DNA of 63,326 nt from Nonomuraea aridisoli (GCF_003236395.1 NZ_POUD01000018.1:1-63326), one strand, 5' to 3'. Positions 1 to 9,193 are shown, counted from the stretch's first letter. Numbers and translations: made by a program. Notes: generated from the sequence alone by a model not told the origin.

Positions 1-108
1 CCGGTACGCCGTGTACGCGAGCACCCAAAGGCCCGCCACCCCGACCACCGCGTCCACCCACCGCTCCCGCACACCCGCCACGCTAGAAGCCGCCGACCTA
101 TCTCCCAT
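1..108 (-). CDS. Membrane protein N-terminus, cut by window edge
   Basis: Thirty-six codons are visible from an ATG at 108 running off the left edge without a stop. A short arginine-containing cytoplasmic lead (residues 1-19) is followed by a hydrophobic stretch rich in Val, Gly, Ala, Leu and Trp that reads as the start of a first transmembrane segment. This resembles the N-terminus of actinomycete sensor kinases or small membrane proteins, but too little is present to name a family. Base composition and codon third positions fit coding sequence. The reading is from inspection only and the function is unknown. Confidence 0.45.
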   Translation of the reverse strand, partial: MGDRSAASSVAGVRERWVDAVVGVAGLWVLAYTAYR

Positions 109-502
109 ACCGGCCGAAAGTACGGTTCCGGCACCCCGCGCGACGCGGGCGAAGGAGGGCAGGGGTGGCCGACAAGTCGGGGTCACCGGTTGTGAAGTCT
201 CTTCCGTGGTGCCCGGCCACGCACCACACTGGTGGCGCGGCCATCGCCCTGTTCTCCGTCGTACGCGTACCGTGGCTCTTCGATGGAGCGTCCCGCGATG
301 GCCGTCACCATGCACACGCCCCTGACCTCAGACCGTGGTCCTGCCGGTCAAGTCGAGGTGGGCCAGAAACGCGCTGTGTCGAGGACGGCGTGGATGATGT
401 CCCTGGAATCCGCCATGCACCGGGACGGTAGACGTTTTTCGCCCATGCCGTTCGGTATCCACCGGCGGCGGGTCGCCGCGAACGCCCCTACGATCTGTAC
501 TC
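109..502. other. Intergenic region without a firm gene
   Basis: Nearly 400 bp separate the left-edge gene from the DUF2199 gene. A GTG at 165 has a GGAGGG sequence 5 bases upstream and opens an 88-codon frame to 431, but its product is low in complexity, rich in Arg, His and Pro, and matches nothing I recognise. Near the right end TACGAT (489-494) lies 8 bases before the next ATG and looks like a -10 element for a leaderless transcript of the following gene. Confidence 0.4.
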
Positions 503-973
503 ATGACCGACAGCGCCCTGTGCGCCTGCGGGGCGCCGCTCGACGAGCGCGACCGCCAGATCCGCTTCCGCCTCCCCGACCCGGTGCTCGCCCTGGATCC
601 CGCCGAGCTCGAAGCCGGTCGCTGGGGCAATGACGTGATGATGGCAGTGGAGAACGTCGGCGCCTTCGTCAGGTGCCTGCTGCCGGTCAGGCTCTCCCAC
701 GGGTTCTCCGCGACGTTCGCCCTGTGGCTGGGCGTGCACCCGGCGGACCTGCAGGCGGCCTATGACGTGTGGACGGCACCGGAGTACATCGATCTCGAAC
801 TGTCCGGTTTCGTGGCCAACGCGATCGAGCCCTGGGGCGCGGACCTCCTCGCCGCCCCGGCCCGCGCCGTCGTCAAGGACCCTGAGCACGTGCCGTACAT
901 CGTCGAGAGCTCCCACGACCTCCTGGCCCAGGTGATCACCGAGGAGTGGCCGCACCACGAGGTGATCCGGTGA
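503..973 (+). CDS. DUF2199 family protein
   Basis: A 156-residue cytosolic protein. It opens with a short cysteine pair (C7-x-C9-G), then a segment with the LPDPV motif and a C-terminal part with the pattern NAIEPWGADLLAAP followed by TEEWPHHEVI, which together are characteristic of DUF2199 proteins. No enzymatic role is established for that family; the small cysteine motif could bind metal but is not a full zinc ribbon. The ATG at 503 has no Shine-Dalgarno sequence, and a TACGAT hexamer 8 bases upstream suggests a leaderless mRNA. It is convergent with the methyltransferase gene downstream, with only 6 bases between stops. Length is normal for the family. Confidence 0.75.
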   Translation: MTDSALCACGAPLDERDRQIRFRLPDPVLALDPAELEAGRWGNDVMMAVENVGAFVRCLLPVRLSHGFSATFALWLGVHPADLQAAYDVWTAPEYIDLELSGFVANAIEPWGADLLAAPARAVVKDPEHVPYIVESSHDLLAQVITEEWPHHEVIR

Positions 974-979
974 CCCGGA

Positions 980-1684
980 TCAGCCGCTCGTGCGGCGACG
1001 GCGGGCCACGAAGACGTACTCGCGGCTGTGCTCGGTGAAGGGCTCGCCGGCGAAACCGCCGTACAGCGCCTCCAGCTCCAGCCCGGCGACGTCGATCAGG
1101 CCGAGCCACTCGTTCTTCGTCGCCCACCACGACGAGCTGGTCGAGCCGTCGTCCAGCACGAGGTCCACGCGGTTGTCGCCCACCGCGAAGCGGGTCGTGT
1201 GCGGCACGGGCGTCTCCCGCCGCACACCGTCGGCACGTGCGGCGAGGTGGTGATCGAAGGCGAGGGCGTTCCAGGCGAACCGCCCGCCCGGCAGGAGCGC
1301 GGCGGCGACCCGCTCGAACGTACGGCGACGGTCGGCCCAGGTCGGCAGGTGCTGCAACGACCGGAACGGGCAGTAGACCAGCGCCGCCGGCACATCGAGG
1401 GCGAACTCGCGCATGTCGCCCTCGCGCAGGTCGAGCTCCACCCCCGCCGCCGCAGCGCGGGCCCGCGCCCGGGCGAGCATCGTGGGCGAGGCGTCGACCC
1501 CGGTGACGGGCCGCCCGGTCGCCCGCGCGACGGGGATCGCCACCCGGCCGTCCCCCACCGCCAGCTCCGCCACCGGCCCGTCGGCCTGCCGCGCGAGCCC
1601 CACGTAGAACGCGACGTCGGCCGTCATGTGCGCCGACCATTCCGCGTACCGTTCGGCGAAGCTCTCGTCCCACGTGGTCGCCAT
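980..1684 (-). CDS. Class I SAM-dependent methyltransferase
   Basis: A 234-residue methyltransferase of unknown substrate. The SAM-binding glycine loop is ELAVGDGR (about residues 40-47), followed by the acidic end of strand beta-2 in GVDASPTML and by the EGDMREF stretch that usually contacts the adenine. An in-frame extension of 19 codons upstream is possible, but the protein starts sensibly at MATTWDESFAERY, where GAGGGG lies immediately before the ATG. The C-terminal half is a predicted mixed beta-sheet ending in a short arginine-rich tail. It lies head to head with the reductase gene at 1809 and has no obvious partner gene. The family assignment is firm; the acceptor cannot be deduced. 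Confidence 0.85.
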   Translation of the reverse strand: MATTWDESFAERYAEWSAHMTADVAFYVGLARQADGPVAELAVGDGRVAIPVARATGRPVTGVDASPTMLARARARAAAAGVELDLREGDMREFALDVPAALVYCPFRSLQHLPTWADRRRTFERVAAALLPGGRFAWNALAFDHHLAARADGVRRETPVPHTTRFAVGDNRVDLVLDDGSTSSSWWATKNEWLGLIDVAGLELEALYGGFAGEPFTEHSREYVFVARRRRTSG

Positions 1685-1808
1685 CCCCTCACGATGCCAC
1701 GGAAGACGTCCGGTGTCGTTTCTGTACAAGACCGGCGGCACGCCTCTCTCGTAGTCTCATGTCGCGCGCGGGAGACGCCCGCGAACGGACACTGAAGGAA
1801 CAGAAGCC

Positions 1809-2357
1809 ATGGGCGACATCGTTTCGAGCTTTTTCATCTCCCTTGATGGCGTGGTGGAATCGCCGGACCAGTGGCACTTTCCGTACTGGAACGATGAGAT
1901 GGGCGCGGCGGTCGAGGCCGGCATGCAGAGCGCGGCGGCGATGCTGATGGGCCGCACGCTGTACGACGAGTGGTCGTCCTACTGGACGAGCGCGGAGGCG
2001 GAGCCGGAGATCGCCAAGACCTTCGCCAGGCTGCCCAAGTACGTCCTGTCGAGTTCCCTCCAGAAGGCCGACTGGGAGAACACCACGATCATCTCCGGTG
2101 ACGTCGCCGCCGGCGTCCGCGAGCTCAAGGAGCGGATCGACGGAGACATCAACATGTCCGGCTCGGCCACGACCGTCCGCTGGCTGCTGGCCAACGGCCT
2201 GCTCGACCGGCTCAACCTGCTCGTCCACCCGATCGCCGTCGGCCACGGCCGGCGCCTGTTCGAGGACACCCCGACCCACCCGCTGAAGCTGGTCAAGTCG
2301 GAGACGTTCGAGACCGGCGTGCTGAACCTGTCCTACGTGCCGGCCGACCCGGCGTAA
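1809..2357 (+). CDS. Dihydrofolate reductase family protein (RibD C-terminal-like)
   Basis: A 182-residue cytosolic NADPH-dependent reductase-like protein. The N-terminal motif SLDGVVESPDQW, the GRxLYDEW segment after the AMLMGR turn, and the late NGLLDRLNLLVHPIAVGHGRRLF stretch mark the RibD C-terminal/DHFR superfamily. It belongs to the stand-alone actinobacterial group of unknown substrate, not to true folA. A GAAGGA sequence lies about 10 bases ahead of the ATG. It is convergent with the VOC gene at 2363 (5 bases between stops). Complete and of normal length. Confidence 0.85.
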   Translation: MGDIVSSFFISLDGVVESPDQWHFPYWNDEMGAAVEAGMQSAAAMLMGRTLYDEWSSYWTSAEAEPEIAKTFARLPKYVLSSSLQKADWENTTIISGDVAAGVRELKERIDGDINMSGSATTVRWLLANGLLDRLNLLVHPIAVGHGRRLFEDTPTHPLKLVKSETFETGVLNLSYVPADPA

Positions 2358-2362
2358 CCCGT

Positions 2363-2746
2363 TCAGTCTTCCCTGACGAACAGGCAGAAGGGGTGGCCGG
2401 CGGGGTCGAGGTAGACCCGTACGTCGTCCTGGGGCTGGTGGTCCGCGAGCACCGCCCCGGCCGCGACCGCGTGGGCTCCGGCCGCGTCCAGGTCGTCCAC
2501 CTCGATGTCCAGGTGCATCATCATCTGCTGCTCCCCGGGGGCGGACGGCCACTTCGGGCGCGCGTAGTCCGCTTCCGTCTGGAACGACAGCCCGGCGCTG
2601 TCGTCGGGCGCGCGCAGCGCCACCCAGTCGGGTTCGTCGTCCCTGACCTTCCAGCCGAGCAGCCGCTGGTAGAAGGCCGCCAGCGCGCGGGCGTCGGGTG
2701 CTCCGAGCACGGTGGCCGCCAACGTCATCCGCGCTCTGCCGTCCAT
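2363..2746 (-). CDS. VOC (glyoxalase/dioxygenase-like) family protein
   Basis: A 127-residue single-domain protein of the vicinal oxygen chelate superfamily. It shows the paired beta-alpha-beta-beta-beta layout: LGAPDARALAAFYQRLLGW at the start, the MMMHLDIEVDDLDAA metal-side strand near the middle, and the closing YLDPAGHPFCLF strand. Such actinomycete proteins are often annotated as glyoxalase-like, but substrate and metal are unknown. The start at 2746 is supported by AGGAGG 5 bases upstream; a second in-frame ATG lies at 2728. It is transcribed divergently from the SDR gene beginning at 2869. Confidence 0.85.
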   Translation of the reverse strand: MDGRARMTLAATVLGAPDARALAAFYQRLLGWKVRDDEPDWVALRAPDDSAGLSFQTEADYARPKWPSAPGEQQMMMHLDIEVDDLDAAGAHAVAAGAVLADHQPQDDVRVYLDPAGHPFCLFVRED

Positions 2747-2868
2747 GCTGCCTCCTGGATGCGACGTCCGATATCAGCGGCAATTGCCAGTCTGGATCAC
2801 GCCAGCCTCCGGCACACGCCCGTCCGTAACGTTCCCTCGAACGATTCATCCGAATGAGGGAACACATC

Positions 2869-3672
2869 ATGGATCTGCAGCTTTCCGGCCGGATCGCCGT
2901 CGTCACCGGCGCTTCCCAGGGCATCGGCCTGGCCGTCACCCGTACCCTCCTCGGCGAAGGCGTCCGCGTGCTGGCCGTCTCGCGGAGCAGCAGCGCCGAG
3001 CTGGCGGCGCTCGGCGGCGATCTGCTCCACGGCCCGGCCGACCTGATGGACCCCGAGGCCCCCGCCCGGATCGTGGACAGGGCGGTGAGCGAGTTCGGCG
3101 GGCTCGACATCCTGGTGAACAACGCCGGCGGCCCGCCGCCGGGCGTCGCGCTGCCGCGCTTCTCGTTCATGGCGCCCACCGACGACGACTGGCGGGTGAT
3201 GTTCGAGTTCAACCTGTTCGCCGTGGTACGCACCATCCGGGCGGCCATCGCGCCGATGCTCGCCCGCGGCGGCGGCTCGATCGTCAACGTCTCCTCGGGC
3301 AACGCCCGCCTGCCCGCCCCCATGAACGTCGACTACAACGCGGCCAAGGCCGGTCTGAACAACCTGACCAAGGCGTTGTCGGAGGAGTTCGCGCCTCAGG
3401 GGATCCGGGTGAACACCGTCTCCCCCGGCCCGGTGCGTACGGCGTGGTGGACGAAGGACGGCGGCGCGGCCGACATCCTCGCCGCCCAGGCCGGCACCGA
3501 CCGCGAGAGCGTCCTCACCAAGGTGGCGCCCGACCTGATGAAGCTGACGACCGGCCGCCTGGTCGACCCCCAGGAGGTCGCCGACGTCATCGCCCTGCTC
3601 GCCTCGCCCCGCTCGGCCAGCACCACCGGCGCGGACTTCGCCGTCGACGCCGGTTTCCTCAAGCAGGTCTGA
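2869..3672 (+). CDS. SDR family oxidoreductase
   Basis: A 267-residue classical short-chain dehydrogenase. The nucleotide-binding loop TGASQGIG is at residues 13-20, the NNAG motif follows at about residue 84, the catalytic serine is in NVSSG, and the YNAAK Tyr/Lys pair is present. The typical SPGPVRTAWW segment after the active site is also present. The ATG at 2869 was chosen because GAGGGA precedes it by 7 bases; an earlier in-frame ATG at 2854 would overlap that site. Substrate unknown. It is followed by a very short SDR-like ORF and then by the FAD oxidoreductase gene on the same strand. Confidence 0.9.
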   Translation: MDLQLSGRIAVVTGASQGIGLAVTRTLLGEGVRVLAVSRSSSAELAALGGDLLHGPADLMDPEAPARIVDRAVSEFGGLDILVNNAGGPPPGVALPRFSFMAPTDDDWRVMFEFNLFAVVRTIRAAIAPMLARGGGSIVNVSSGNARLPAPMNVDYNAAKAGLNNLTKALSEEFAPQGIRVNTVSPGPVRTAWWTKDGGAADILAAQAGTDRESVLTKVAPDLMKLTTGRLVDPQEVADVIALLASPRSASTTGADFAVDAGFLKQV

Positions 3673-3766
3673 CTGGGGTCGGGAACCCCAGGCTCGTCCT
3701 TCGCCGCAGAGCCCCCGGCCTCGTAATGTGCGTGGGAGAACCCTCGAAACCGAGAAGGGCCGTCGC

Positions 3767-3847
3767 ATGAAGCAGCACGTGTCCGCCCTGGTGACCGATG
3801 GGTGCCGGGGCCTGGCAGCGCATCTCCTCGCCGGACGCGGGAGGTGA
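3767..3847 (+). pseudogene. 26-codon SDR-like N-terminal scrap
   Basis: A tiny ORF from an ATG at 3767 with GAGAAGGG upstream, stopping at 3847. Its product contains ALVTDGCRGLAAHLL, which resembles the start of a second SDR (typical form ALVTGGxRGLGxxLA) with one glycine of the nucleotide loop replaced by Asp and another by Ala. It ends four bases before the ATG of the FAD oxidoreductase and contains that gene's ribosome binding site. It may be the remnant of a deleted SDR gene or a translated leader peptide. The similarity is short, so confidence is low. Confidence 0.3.
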
Positions 3848-3851
3848 CGGC

Positions 3852-5423
3852 ATGCCTGCGTCCTTCGACGTGGTGTTCGTCGGCGCCGGCCACAACGCGC
3901 TCGTGGCCGCCGCCTACCTCGCCAAGGCCGGCCGCAGCGTGGCGCTGCTGGAACGTTCCGCGACGCCGGGCGGGTTCGTCCGCAGCGAGGAGCTGACGCT
4001 GCCGGGTTTCCTGCACGACACCTACTCCGCGCTCCACCCCATCCTGGCCCACGGCCCGGTCTTCGCCGAGCTCGGCGCCGAGCTCGGCGACCTGGGACTG
4101 CGCTATCTGCAGGGCGGGATATCCACGGGTGCGTCGCTGGCCGACGGCCGCAGCGCGGTCATCCCGACCGACCCCGCCGAGCTGGCCGTGGAGCTGGACC
4201 GCCTGGGCGAGTACGACGGATGGATCGGGCTGTTCGCCGACCTCGACCCGCACCTCGGCTCGCTTCTCCCCCTGCTGGGCATGGACCTGACCACGCCCGA
4301 GGCGGGCGCGTTGCTGGACAGGCTGTACGAGGAGGGCGCCACGAGCGCGCTGCCCTTCCAGGAGCTGGTCACCGGCAGCGCGTTCGACCTGCTCACCGAC
4401 CGGTTCCACACCGAGGAGCTGCGCTCGACGTTCCTGCCGTGGCCGCTGCACGTGGGTCTCGGCCCGCACGAGGCGGCCGGCGCCCTGTGGGCCTCGGTGT
4501 TCGCCGCCGCCCTGACCGCGGGCAACCCGGTTCCGGAGGGCGGCAGCGGGCGGCTGGTGACCGTACTGACCGCACTCGTCGAAAGGCACGGCGGGACGGT
4601 GATCACGGACACCGAGGTGGACGAGGTGCTGGTCGGCGGGGGGCGCGCCATGGGCGTGCGCACCACGGAGGGCGCGGTGTACACCGCCGCCGAGGCCGTG
4701 GTCGCCACGACCGCCCCCGGCGAGCTGTACGGGAGGCTCCTGCGCTACGCCCCCGGCGTCCCGGCAGGTGTGCGCGGCCAGGCGGCGCGGTTCCGCTACC
4801 GGCGCGGCTGCTTCCAGGTCAACCTGGCGCTGTCCCGCAAGCCGCGTTTCGCCGATCCCCGCCTCGACCAGGGCGGCGCCGTCACCCTGGGCCGCGGCGT
4901 CGGCGAGCTGATCAGGTCCGTGCGCCAGGCCGACGACGGTCTGCTGCCCGCCCACCCCTCCATCTCCTGGCACGAGTCCACCGCCGTCGATCCCGGACGG
5001 GCTCCGGCCGGCTCGGCCGTCGTGCGGCTCCAGGTCCTGGAGGCGCCGCTGCGCCCGATGGGCGACGCCGGCGGGACCATCGCCGCCGACGGCCGATGGA
5101 CGGACGAGATGGCCGAACGGTTCGCCGACCGGGTGGTCACGGAGGCGAGCCGGCACGTGGCCGGCCTGGCCGGCATGATCCTGGCCCGGCACGTGCTCAG
5201 CCCCGCCGCCCTCGCGGCGGCGAACCCGAACGCCGGGCCCGGCGACAGCAACGCCGGCCACAACGGGCTGGCCCAGGGGTTCACCCAGCGCCCGGTGGTG
5301 GCTCATCGCGGCGGATACGCCACCGCCGTGCCCGGCCTCTTCCTGATCGGCGGCGCCACGTGGCCGGGGCCGGGCGTGAGCGGCGCGTCGGGGCGTGCCG
5401 TCGCCCACCTGCTGCTGTCCTGA
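3852..5423 (+). CDS. FAD-dependent oxidoreductase, phytoene desaturase-like
   Basis: A 523-residue flavoprotein of the CrtI/PYROXD2-like amine-oxidase fold. The dinucleotide-binding motif VFVGAGHNAL begins at about residue 8, and the second-strand acid is in LLERSATPGG. The C-terminus carries PGLFLIGGATWPGPGVSGASG, the usual FAD-binding end of phytoene-dehydrogenase-like proteins. GGGAGGTGA precedes the ATG at 3852 by a few bases. No phytoene synthase, cyclase or other carotenoid gene is nearby, so a carotenoid role is not supported; many of these stand-alone proteins have unknown substrates. It converges with the damaged molybdopterin gene, with stops 3 bases apart. Confidence 0.85.
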   Translation: MPASFDVVFVGAGHNALVAAAYLAKAGRSVALLERSATPGGFVRSEELTLPGFLHDTYSALHPILAHGPVFAELGAELGDLGLRYLQGGISTGASLADGRSAVIPTDPAELAVELDRLGEYDGWIGLFADLDPHLGSLLPLLGMDLTTPEAGALLDRLYEEGATSALPFQELVTGSAFDLLTDRFHTEELRSTFLPWPLHVGLGPHEAAGALWASVFAAALTAGNPVPEGGSGRLVTVLTALVERHGGTVITDTEVDEVLVGGGRAMGVRTTEGAVYTAAEAVVATTAPGELYGRLLRYAPGVPAGVRGQAARFRYRRGCFQVNLALSRKPRFADPRLDQGGAVTLGRGVGELIRSVRQADDGLLPAHPSISWHESTAVDPGRAPAGSAVVRLQVLEAPLRPMGDAGGTIAADGRWTDEMAERFADRVVTEASRHVAGLAGMILARHVLSPAALAAANPNAGPGDSNAGHNGLAQGFTQRPVVAHRGGYATAVPGLFLIGGATWPGPGVSGASGRAVAHLLLS

Positions 5424-5426
5424 CGA

Positions 5427-7549
5427 TCAGCCGGGAACGGGGTCGCCCCGGGCCGGCACGTACTTGTGCCAGGGGGTGCCCGTCCACGGGTCGCGGTCCT
5501 CCGCCGAGGTGAGCTCGTTGGGGGCGACGCCGGTGGTCACCAGCGTGCCGTCGGGGCCGGGGACCGAGAGCCCGTACCCGTTCGGCAGTGCCAGGTGGCC
5601 GCTCCGCATCCGGTCGGTCGTCTCGACGGTCACCTCGGCGCTGCCGGTCCTCGTCGAGACGCGGACCCGGTCGCCGGTGCGCACGCCCAGCCGCTCGGCG
5701 TCCGCCTCGCTCATTCGGAGCGCGCCCGCGGTGTCGCGCAGGCGCCAGGCCGGGTCGCGCATGATCGTGTTCGCGGTGAACGGGCGGCGCTGGCCCGCGG
5801 CGAGCACGTACGGCCAGCGCGGATCGGGTGCGGGCGGCTCGGCGTCGGGAAGGGCCGCGAGCTCGGCCAGCAGCTCGGGGATCTCCAGGCGCACCTTGCC
5901 GCCCTTGAGCCGGGCGAAGGACGCCTCCTGCTCGTCGTCCGTCACGACGACGCCGTGTTCGCCGGACAGGATCGCGGCGAACAGCCGTTCTCCGGCCTCC
6001 GGGCCCTCGCCGTACCCGGCGCGGCGGACACCGCCGGGGCTGCTCGCGGCGAGGCCGTGCGCCATGCCCCACAGGACGGCCGCGGCGGCGGCGCCGTCGG
6101 GCAGCGTCGGGCCGAGGGTCCGGTACAGCAGCACCGGGGCGAGCTTGCTCATCCGCGGGTCGGACGCGACGGCCGCCGTGAACGCGGCGGCGAACGCCGC
6201 ACGGCCCTCGGCCGCGGCCTGGCGCAGCGGGGCGTAGTCCGCCTCGCCGAGGGCGCCGGCCGCCTCGACCAGACGGGCGTGGATCTCCGGCTCCGGCAGC
6301 ACGCCCTCCGGGGCCGTCACCACCGGGCGGCGCAGGTGGAACACGTTGCGGGGGAACTCGAAGTTGAAGAAGCTCGCCTCGTACTTCTCGTACTGCGTGG
6401 GAGCCGGCAGGACGTAGTGGGCCAGCCGCGCCGTCTCCGTCATGGCGACGTCGATCACCACCACCAGGTCGAGCGCCTCGAACGCCGCCCGCATCCGGGC
6501 CGACCCGGCGAGCGAGTGGACCGGGTTGCTGCTCTCCACGATCATCGCCCGGTAGCGGGCGGGGTGGTCGGTGAGGATCTCGTCCGCGATCACGTTGCAC
6601 GGCACCAGGCCGCTGATGATCGGCGCTCCCACGACGGGGCTGCGCCGCACCTCCGCCATGGGGCGGCCGCGGTCACGGCCCAGGCCGGCCAGGGTCGACG
6701 GGAGGTACTGCGCGCCGGGCCTGCCGAAGTTGCCGGTCAGCGACCACAGCAGCTTCTCGAGATAGCTGACGAGCGTGGAGTGGCGGTTCATCTGCACGCC
6801 GAGGTCCTCGGCGACCGCGACGCAGGAGGCTCGGGCGATGCGCCGCGCCGCGTTCCGTACCTGCTCCTCCGGCACCCCCGCGTGCTCGCAGTACCGTCCG
6901 ACCGGGACCTGTTCCAGTACGGCGCGCACGGCCGCGAGCCCCTCCGCGTGCTCGGCCAGCCACGCGTCGGCGAGCAGCCCCTCCTGGACCAGGACACCCG
7001 TCAGCGCCGCGAGCGCGTACGCGTCGGTGCCCGGGCGGACCTGGAGATGGATGTCGGCCAGGCGCGGTTGTAGCCGCCGAGCATGCGGGCGCACACCCAG
7101 AAGTCGCCCGTCTTCTCCTGCGCGAGAGGGCTGGAGCAGTAACGGGAGCCGAACGCCGCCCGGGTCGCCGACGCGTAGGCGCCGCCGAGATGATTGCCCT
7201 GCCCGCCGCCGCCGTAGTAGAAGATCGACTCTCCGCCGTGCCGCCGCTGGACCCGGCGCAGCCCGGCCGCGATCTGCGCGATCGCGGTGTCCCAGCCGAT
7301 CTCCTCGTACGTGCCGTCCGGCCTGCGCCGCAGGGGTGAGGTGATCCGGCCGGTGCCGCCGTTCTGGTAGCTGTCGAGCCGGAGCGCCTTGTTGCAGGTG
7401 TAGCCCCGCGACGTGGGATGCCGACGGTCACCGCGGATCCGGTCGAACGTCCTGCCGTCGGCGCCCACCAGCACCTCGACTCCGCAGTTGCACTCGCAGA
7501 GGATGCACGCGCTGACGCGCCGGCCGCCCGGTTCGTTCTCGTGCCGCAT
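5427..7549 (-). pseudogene. Molybdopterin oxidoreductase, internally deleted and frameshifted
   Basis: Two consecutive minus-strand frames together resemble one nitrate/formate-dehydrogenase-type molybdopterin enzyme. The 5' part (start 7549) has the four-cysteine [4Fe-4S] site beginning CILCECNC with the fourth Cys in GYTCNKA, then reads to RMLGGYNR near 7066. The next in-family text is RLADIHLQVRPGTDAY in another frame. In intact relatives these two motifs are separated by roughly 50 residues that include part of the Mo-bis-MGD binding region, so a deletion of about 150 bp plus a frame change has occurred. The rest continues to a normal C-terminal molybdopterin-binding domain (TGDRVRVSTRTG) and stop. 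Either a pseudogene or an assembly deletion; no partner subunit is adjacent. Confidence 0.75.
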
Positions 7550-7688
7550 GCGGCCTCACCTCCGCCGTCCGACCGTACGGACGGGGCGACCGTCTTCCAT
7601 CGTCCCGTGAAGCCCCGTTCTGTGAGGACGACGCTATGAAACGTCGAGGACATAGGGTCATGAAAGATCGTTGGCTGAAGAAAGGCGC

Positions 7689-8387
7689 GTGTTGTCCATC
7701 AAAGGTGTGATGTTCGACTTCTCCGGGACGCTGCTGCGGATCGAGCCCGTGGAGCGATGGCTGCGGGGCGGCCTGGAGGCTCACGGCCGGCTCGTCCTCA
7801 AGGACTCGGAGATCGCCGCGTGCGCCGATCGTCTGGCACGCATGGGCGCACAGCCCGGCGGCCCCACGCCGCACGAGGTGCCCGCGCATCTGGCCGATCT
7901 CTGGCGTGATCGCGACCTGACCGACGACTGCCATCGCGCCTGCTTCACCGCCCTGGCCCGCGAGGCCCGGCTCCCCGACCCGGCCCTGGCCGACGCCCTC
8001 TACGAGCGCACGTTCCGCCCGGAGGCCTGGCACCCCTATCCGGACACGCGCGACGTGCTCGCGGCGCTGCGCCGGCGGGGAGTGCCCACGGCGGTCGTCA
8101 GCAACATCGGCTGGGACCTGCGCCCGGTCTTCGACTTTCACGACCTCACCCAGTACGTCGACGTGTTCGTGCTCTCGTACGAGACCGGAGCGAAGAAGCC
8201 CGACCCGCGGATCTTCCAGCTCGCGTGCGACTCGCTGGGGCTGCCCCCTGACAGCGTCCTCATGGTCGGCGACGACCCCGAGGCCGACACCGGCGCCGCC
8301 GCGCTCGGCTGCCCGGTGCGTCTGGTCGAACCGCTCGCCGCCGATGCCCGCCCGGACGCCCTCACCGCCGTCCTCGACCTGCTCTAG
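7689..8387 (+). CDS. HAD family hydrolase with Ser in place of second motif-I Asp
   Basis: About 232 residues with all four haloacid-dehalogenase motifs: motif I MFDFSGTLL, motif II VVSNIGWD, motif III lysine in ETGAKKPDPRIF, and motif IV MVGDDPEADTGAA. In motif I the usual DxD is DxS, so the general acid/base is a serine. This occurs in a subset of HAD-IA proteins and may slow or redirect phosphatase chemistry. The start is uncertain: GTG 7689 and TTG 7692 both sit a few bases after GAAAGG, while an upstream TTG at 7671 and an ATG at 7710 are alternatives. It ends 9 bases before the DinB gene and may be co-transcribed with it. Confidence 0.85.
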   Translation: MLSIKGVMFDFSGTLLRIEPVERWLRGGLEAHGRLVLKDSEIAACADRLARMGAQPGGPTPHEVPAHLADLWRDRDLTDDCHRACFTALAREARLPDPALADALYERTFRPEAWHPYPDTRDVLAALRRRGVPTAVVSNIGWDLRPVFDFHDLTQYVDVFVLSYETGAKKPDPRIFQLACDSLGLPPDSVLMVGDDPEADTGAAALGCPVRLVEPLAADARPDALTAVLDLL

Positions 8388-8396
8388 GGTTCTGCC

Positions 8397-8936
8397 ATGA
8401 CTGAACCGGAACGCCTGCGCTGGCAGCTGGACGTGTCCTGGTCACTGCTGTCGTTGCACCTGAAGCAGGTCACCGACGAAGAGGCCCTGTGGGAGCCGGC
8501 CGCCAACTGCTGGAGCGTTCGCCGGCAGCCGGACGGCACCTGGGCGGCGGACTGGGCGGTGCCCGAGCCCGAGCCGATCCCGGCGTTGTCCGTCGGGTGG
8601 GTGATGTGGCACATCGGCTTCTGGTGGACCCACGCCCACACCCAGTGCTTCGGCCGGCCCGATGCGGCGCTCGACTGGTCGCGGGCCGCCGCGCTGACCC
8701 CGTGGCCCGGCGACGTGGCCTCGGCGATCGCCTGGCTGACCGACTGCCACGACCGGTGGACCACCGCCCTGACCTCACTGACCGAGGCGGACCTCGACTC
8801 CACCGAACGAACCGGCTGGTTCGCCGACGGCTCCCTCTCCCTCGGCCACGTGCTCGGCTGGGCCAACCTCGAGCTCATGAAGAACGCCGCCGAGATCGGC
8901 ACCTTGCGCCACCTGCGCAACGCCGATCGGGCGTGA
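8397..8936 (+). CDS. DinB superfamily protein
   Basis: A 179-residue four-helix-bundle protein of the DinB/DUF664 group. Histidines that would form the metal triad are seen in SLHLKQV (near residue 21), MWHIGFWW (near 77) and LGHVLGWANLELMKNAAE (near 149). The N-terminal motif LRWQLDVSWSLLSLHLKQVTDEEALWEPAANCWSV is shared with the second DinB gene at 15873. These proteins are thiol-transferase-like in actinomycetes that make mycothiol or bacillithiol, but individual functions are mostly unknown. The ATG lies 9 bases after the HAD stop. Confidence 0.85.
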   Translation: MTEPERLRWQLDVSWSLLSLHLKQVTDEEALWEPAANCWSVRRQPDGTWAADWAVPEPEPIPALSVGWVMWHIGFWWTHAHTQCFGRPDAALDWSRAAALTPWPGDVASAIAWLTDCHDRWTTALTSLTEADLDSTERTGWFADGSLSLGHVLGWANLELMKNAAEIGTLRHLRNADRA

Positions 8937-8962
8937 CACGTCCGGCCATGGGCGGTGCCGTG

Positions 8963-9193
8963 CTACCCGGCGACGGACATCAGCGCGATGATCGCGTCGA
9001 TGTCGTCGCCCTGCACGGGGTCGTCGGCGACCCGGTTGGGCCGCACGAAACCGCAGACGACGCACCGGTGGACCAGCACGAGTCCCTTGCCGCCGCGATG
9101 CTCCGCACGTTCGGGGCGCATCATGCCGCGGCAGGGTTCTCGCTCGGCGTTCGGCGAGCTCCCAGGCTTGACGCGGGCGATGGACCGGTTCAC
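8963..9193 (-). pseudogene. RNHCP-like zinc protein, N-terminal half missing
   Basis: A 76-codon frame opening at a GTG (9193) with a strong GGAGGGGG upstream. Residues from about 20 onward, CRGMMRPERAEHRGGKGLVLVHRCVVCGFVRPNRVADD, match the second half of RNHCP-domain proteins, including the CVVC metal knuckle. The first half, with the eponymous RNHCPxCL motif and its first CxxC, is absent; instead the protein starts with a short basic lead. An N-terminal internal deletion is the simplest reading. It could still be expressed as a small protein because start and SD look good. Confidence 0.5.

Noticed and set aside
165..431. Small gene with a good SD near the left end
   Set aside because: The 88-residue product has low complexity, matches no family I know and lies in a region with frames open on both strands.
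3852..5423. Carotenoid biosynthesis locus
   Set aside because: Only a phytoene-desaturase-like FAD protein is present; synthase, cyclase and other crt genes are absent.
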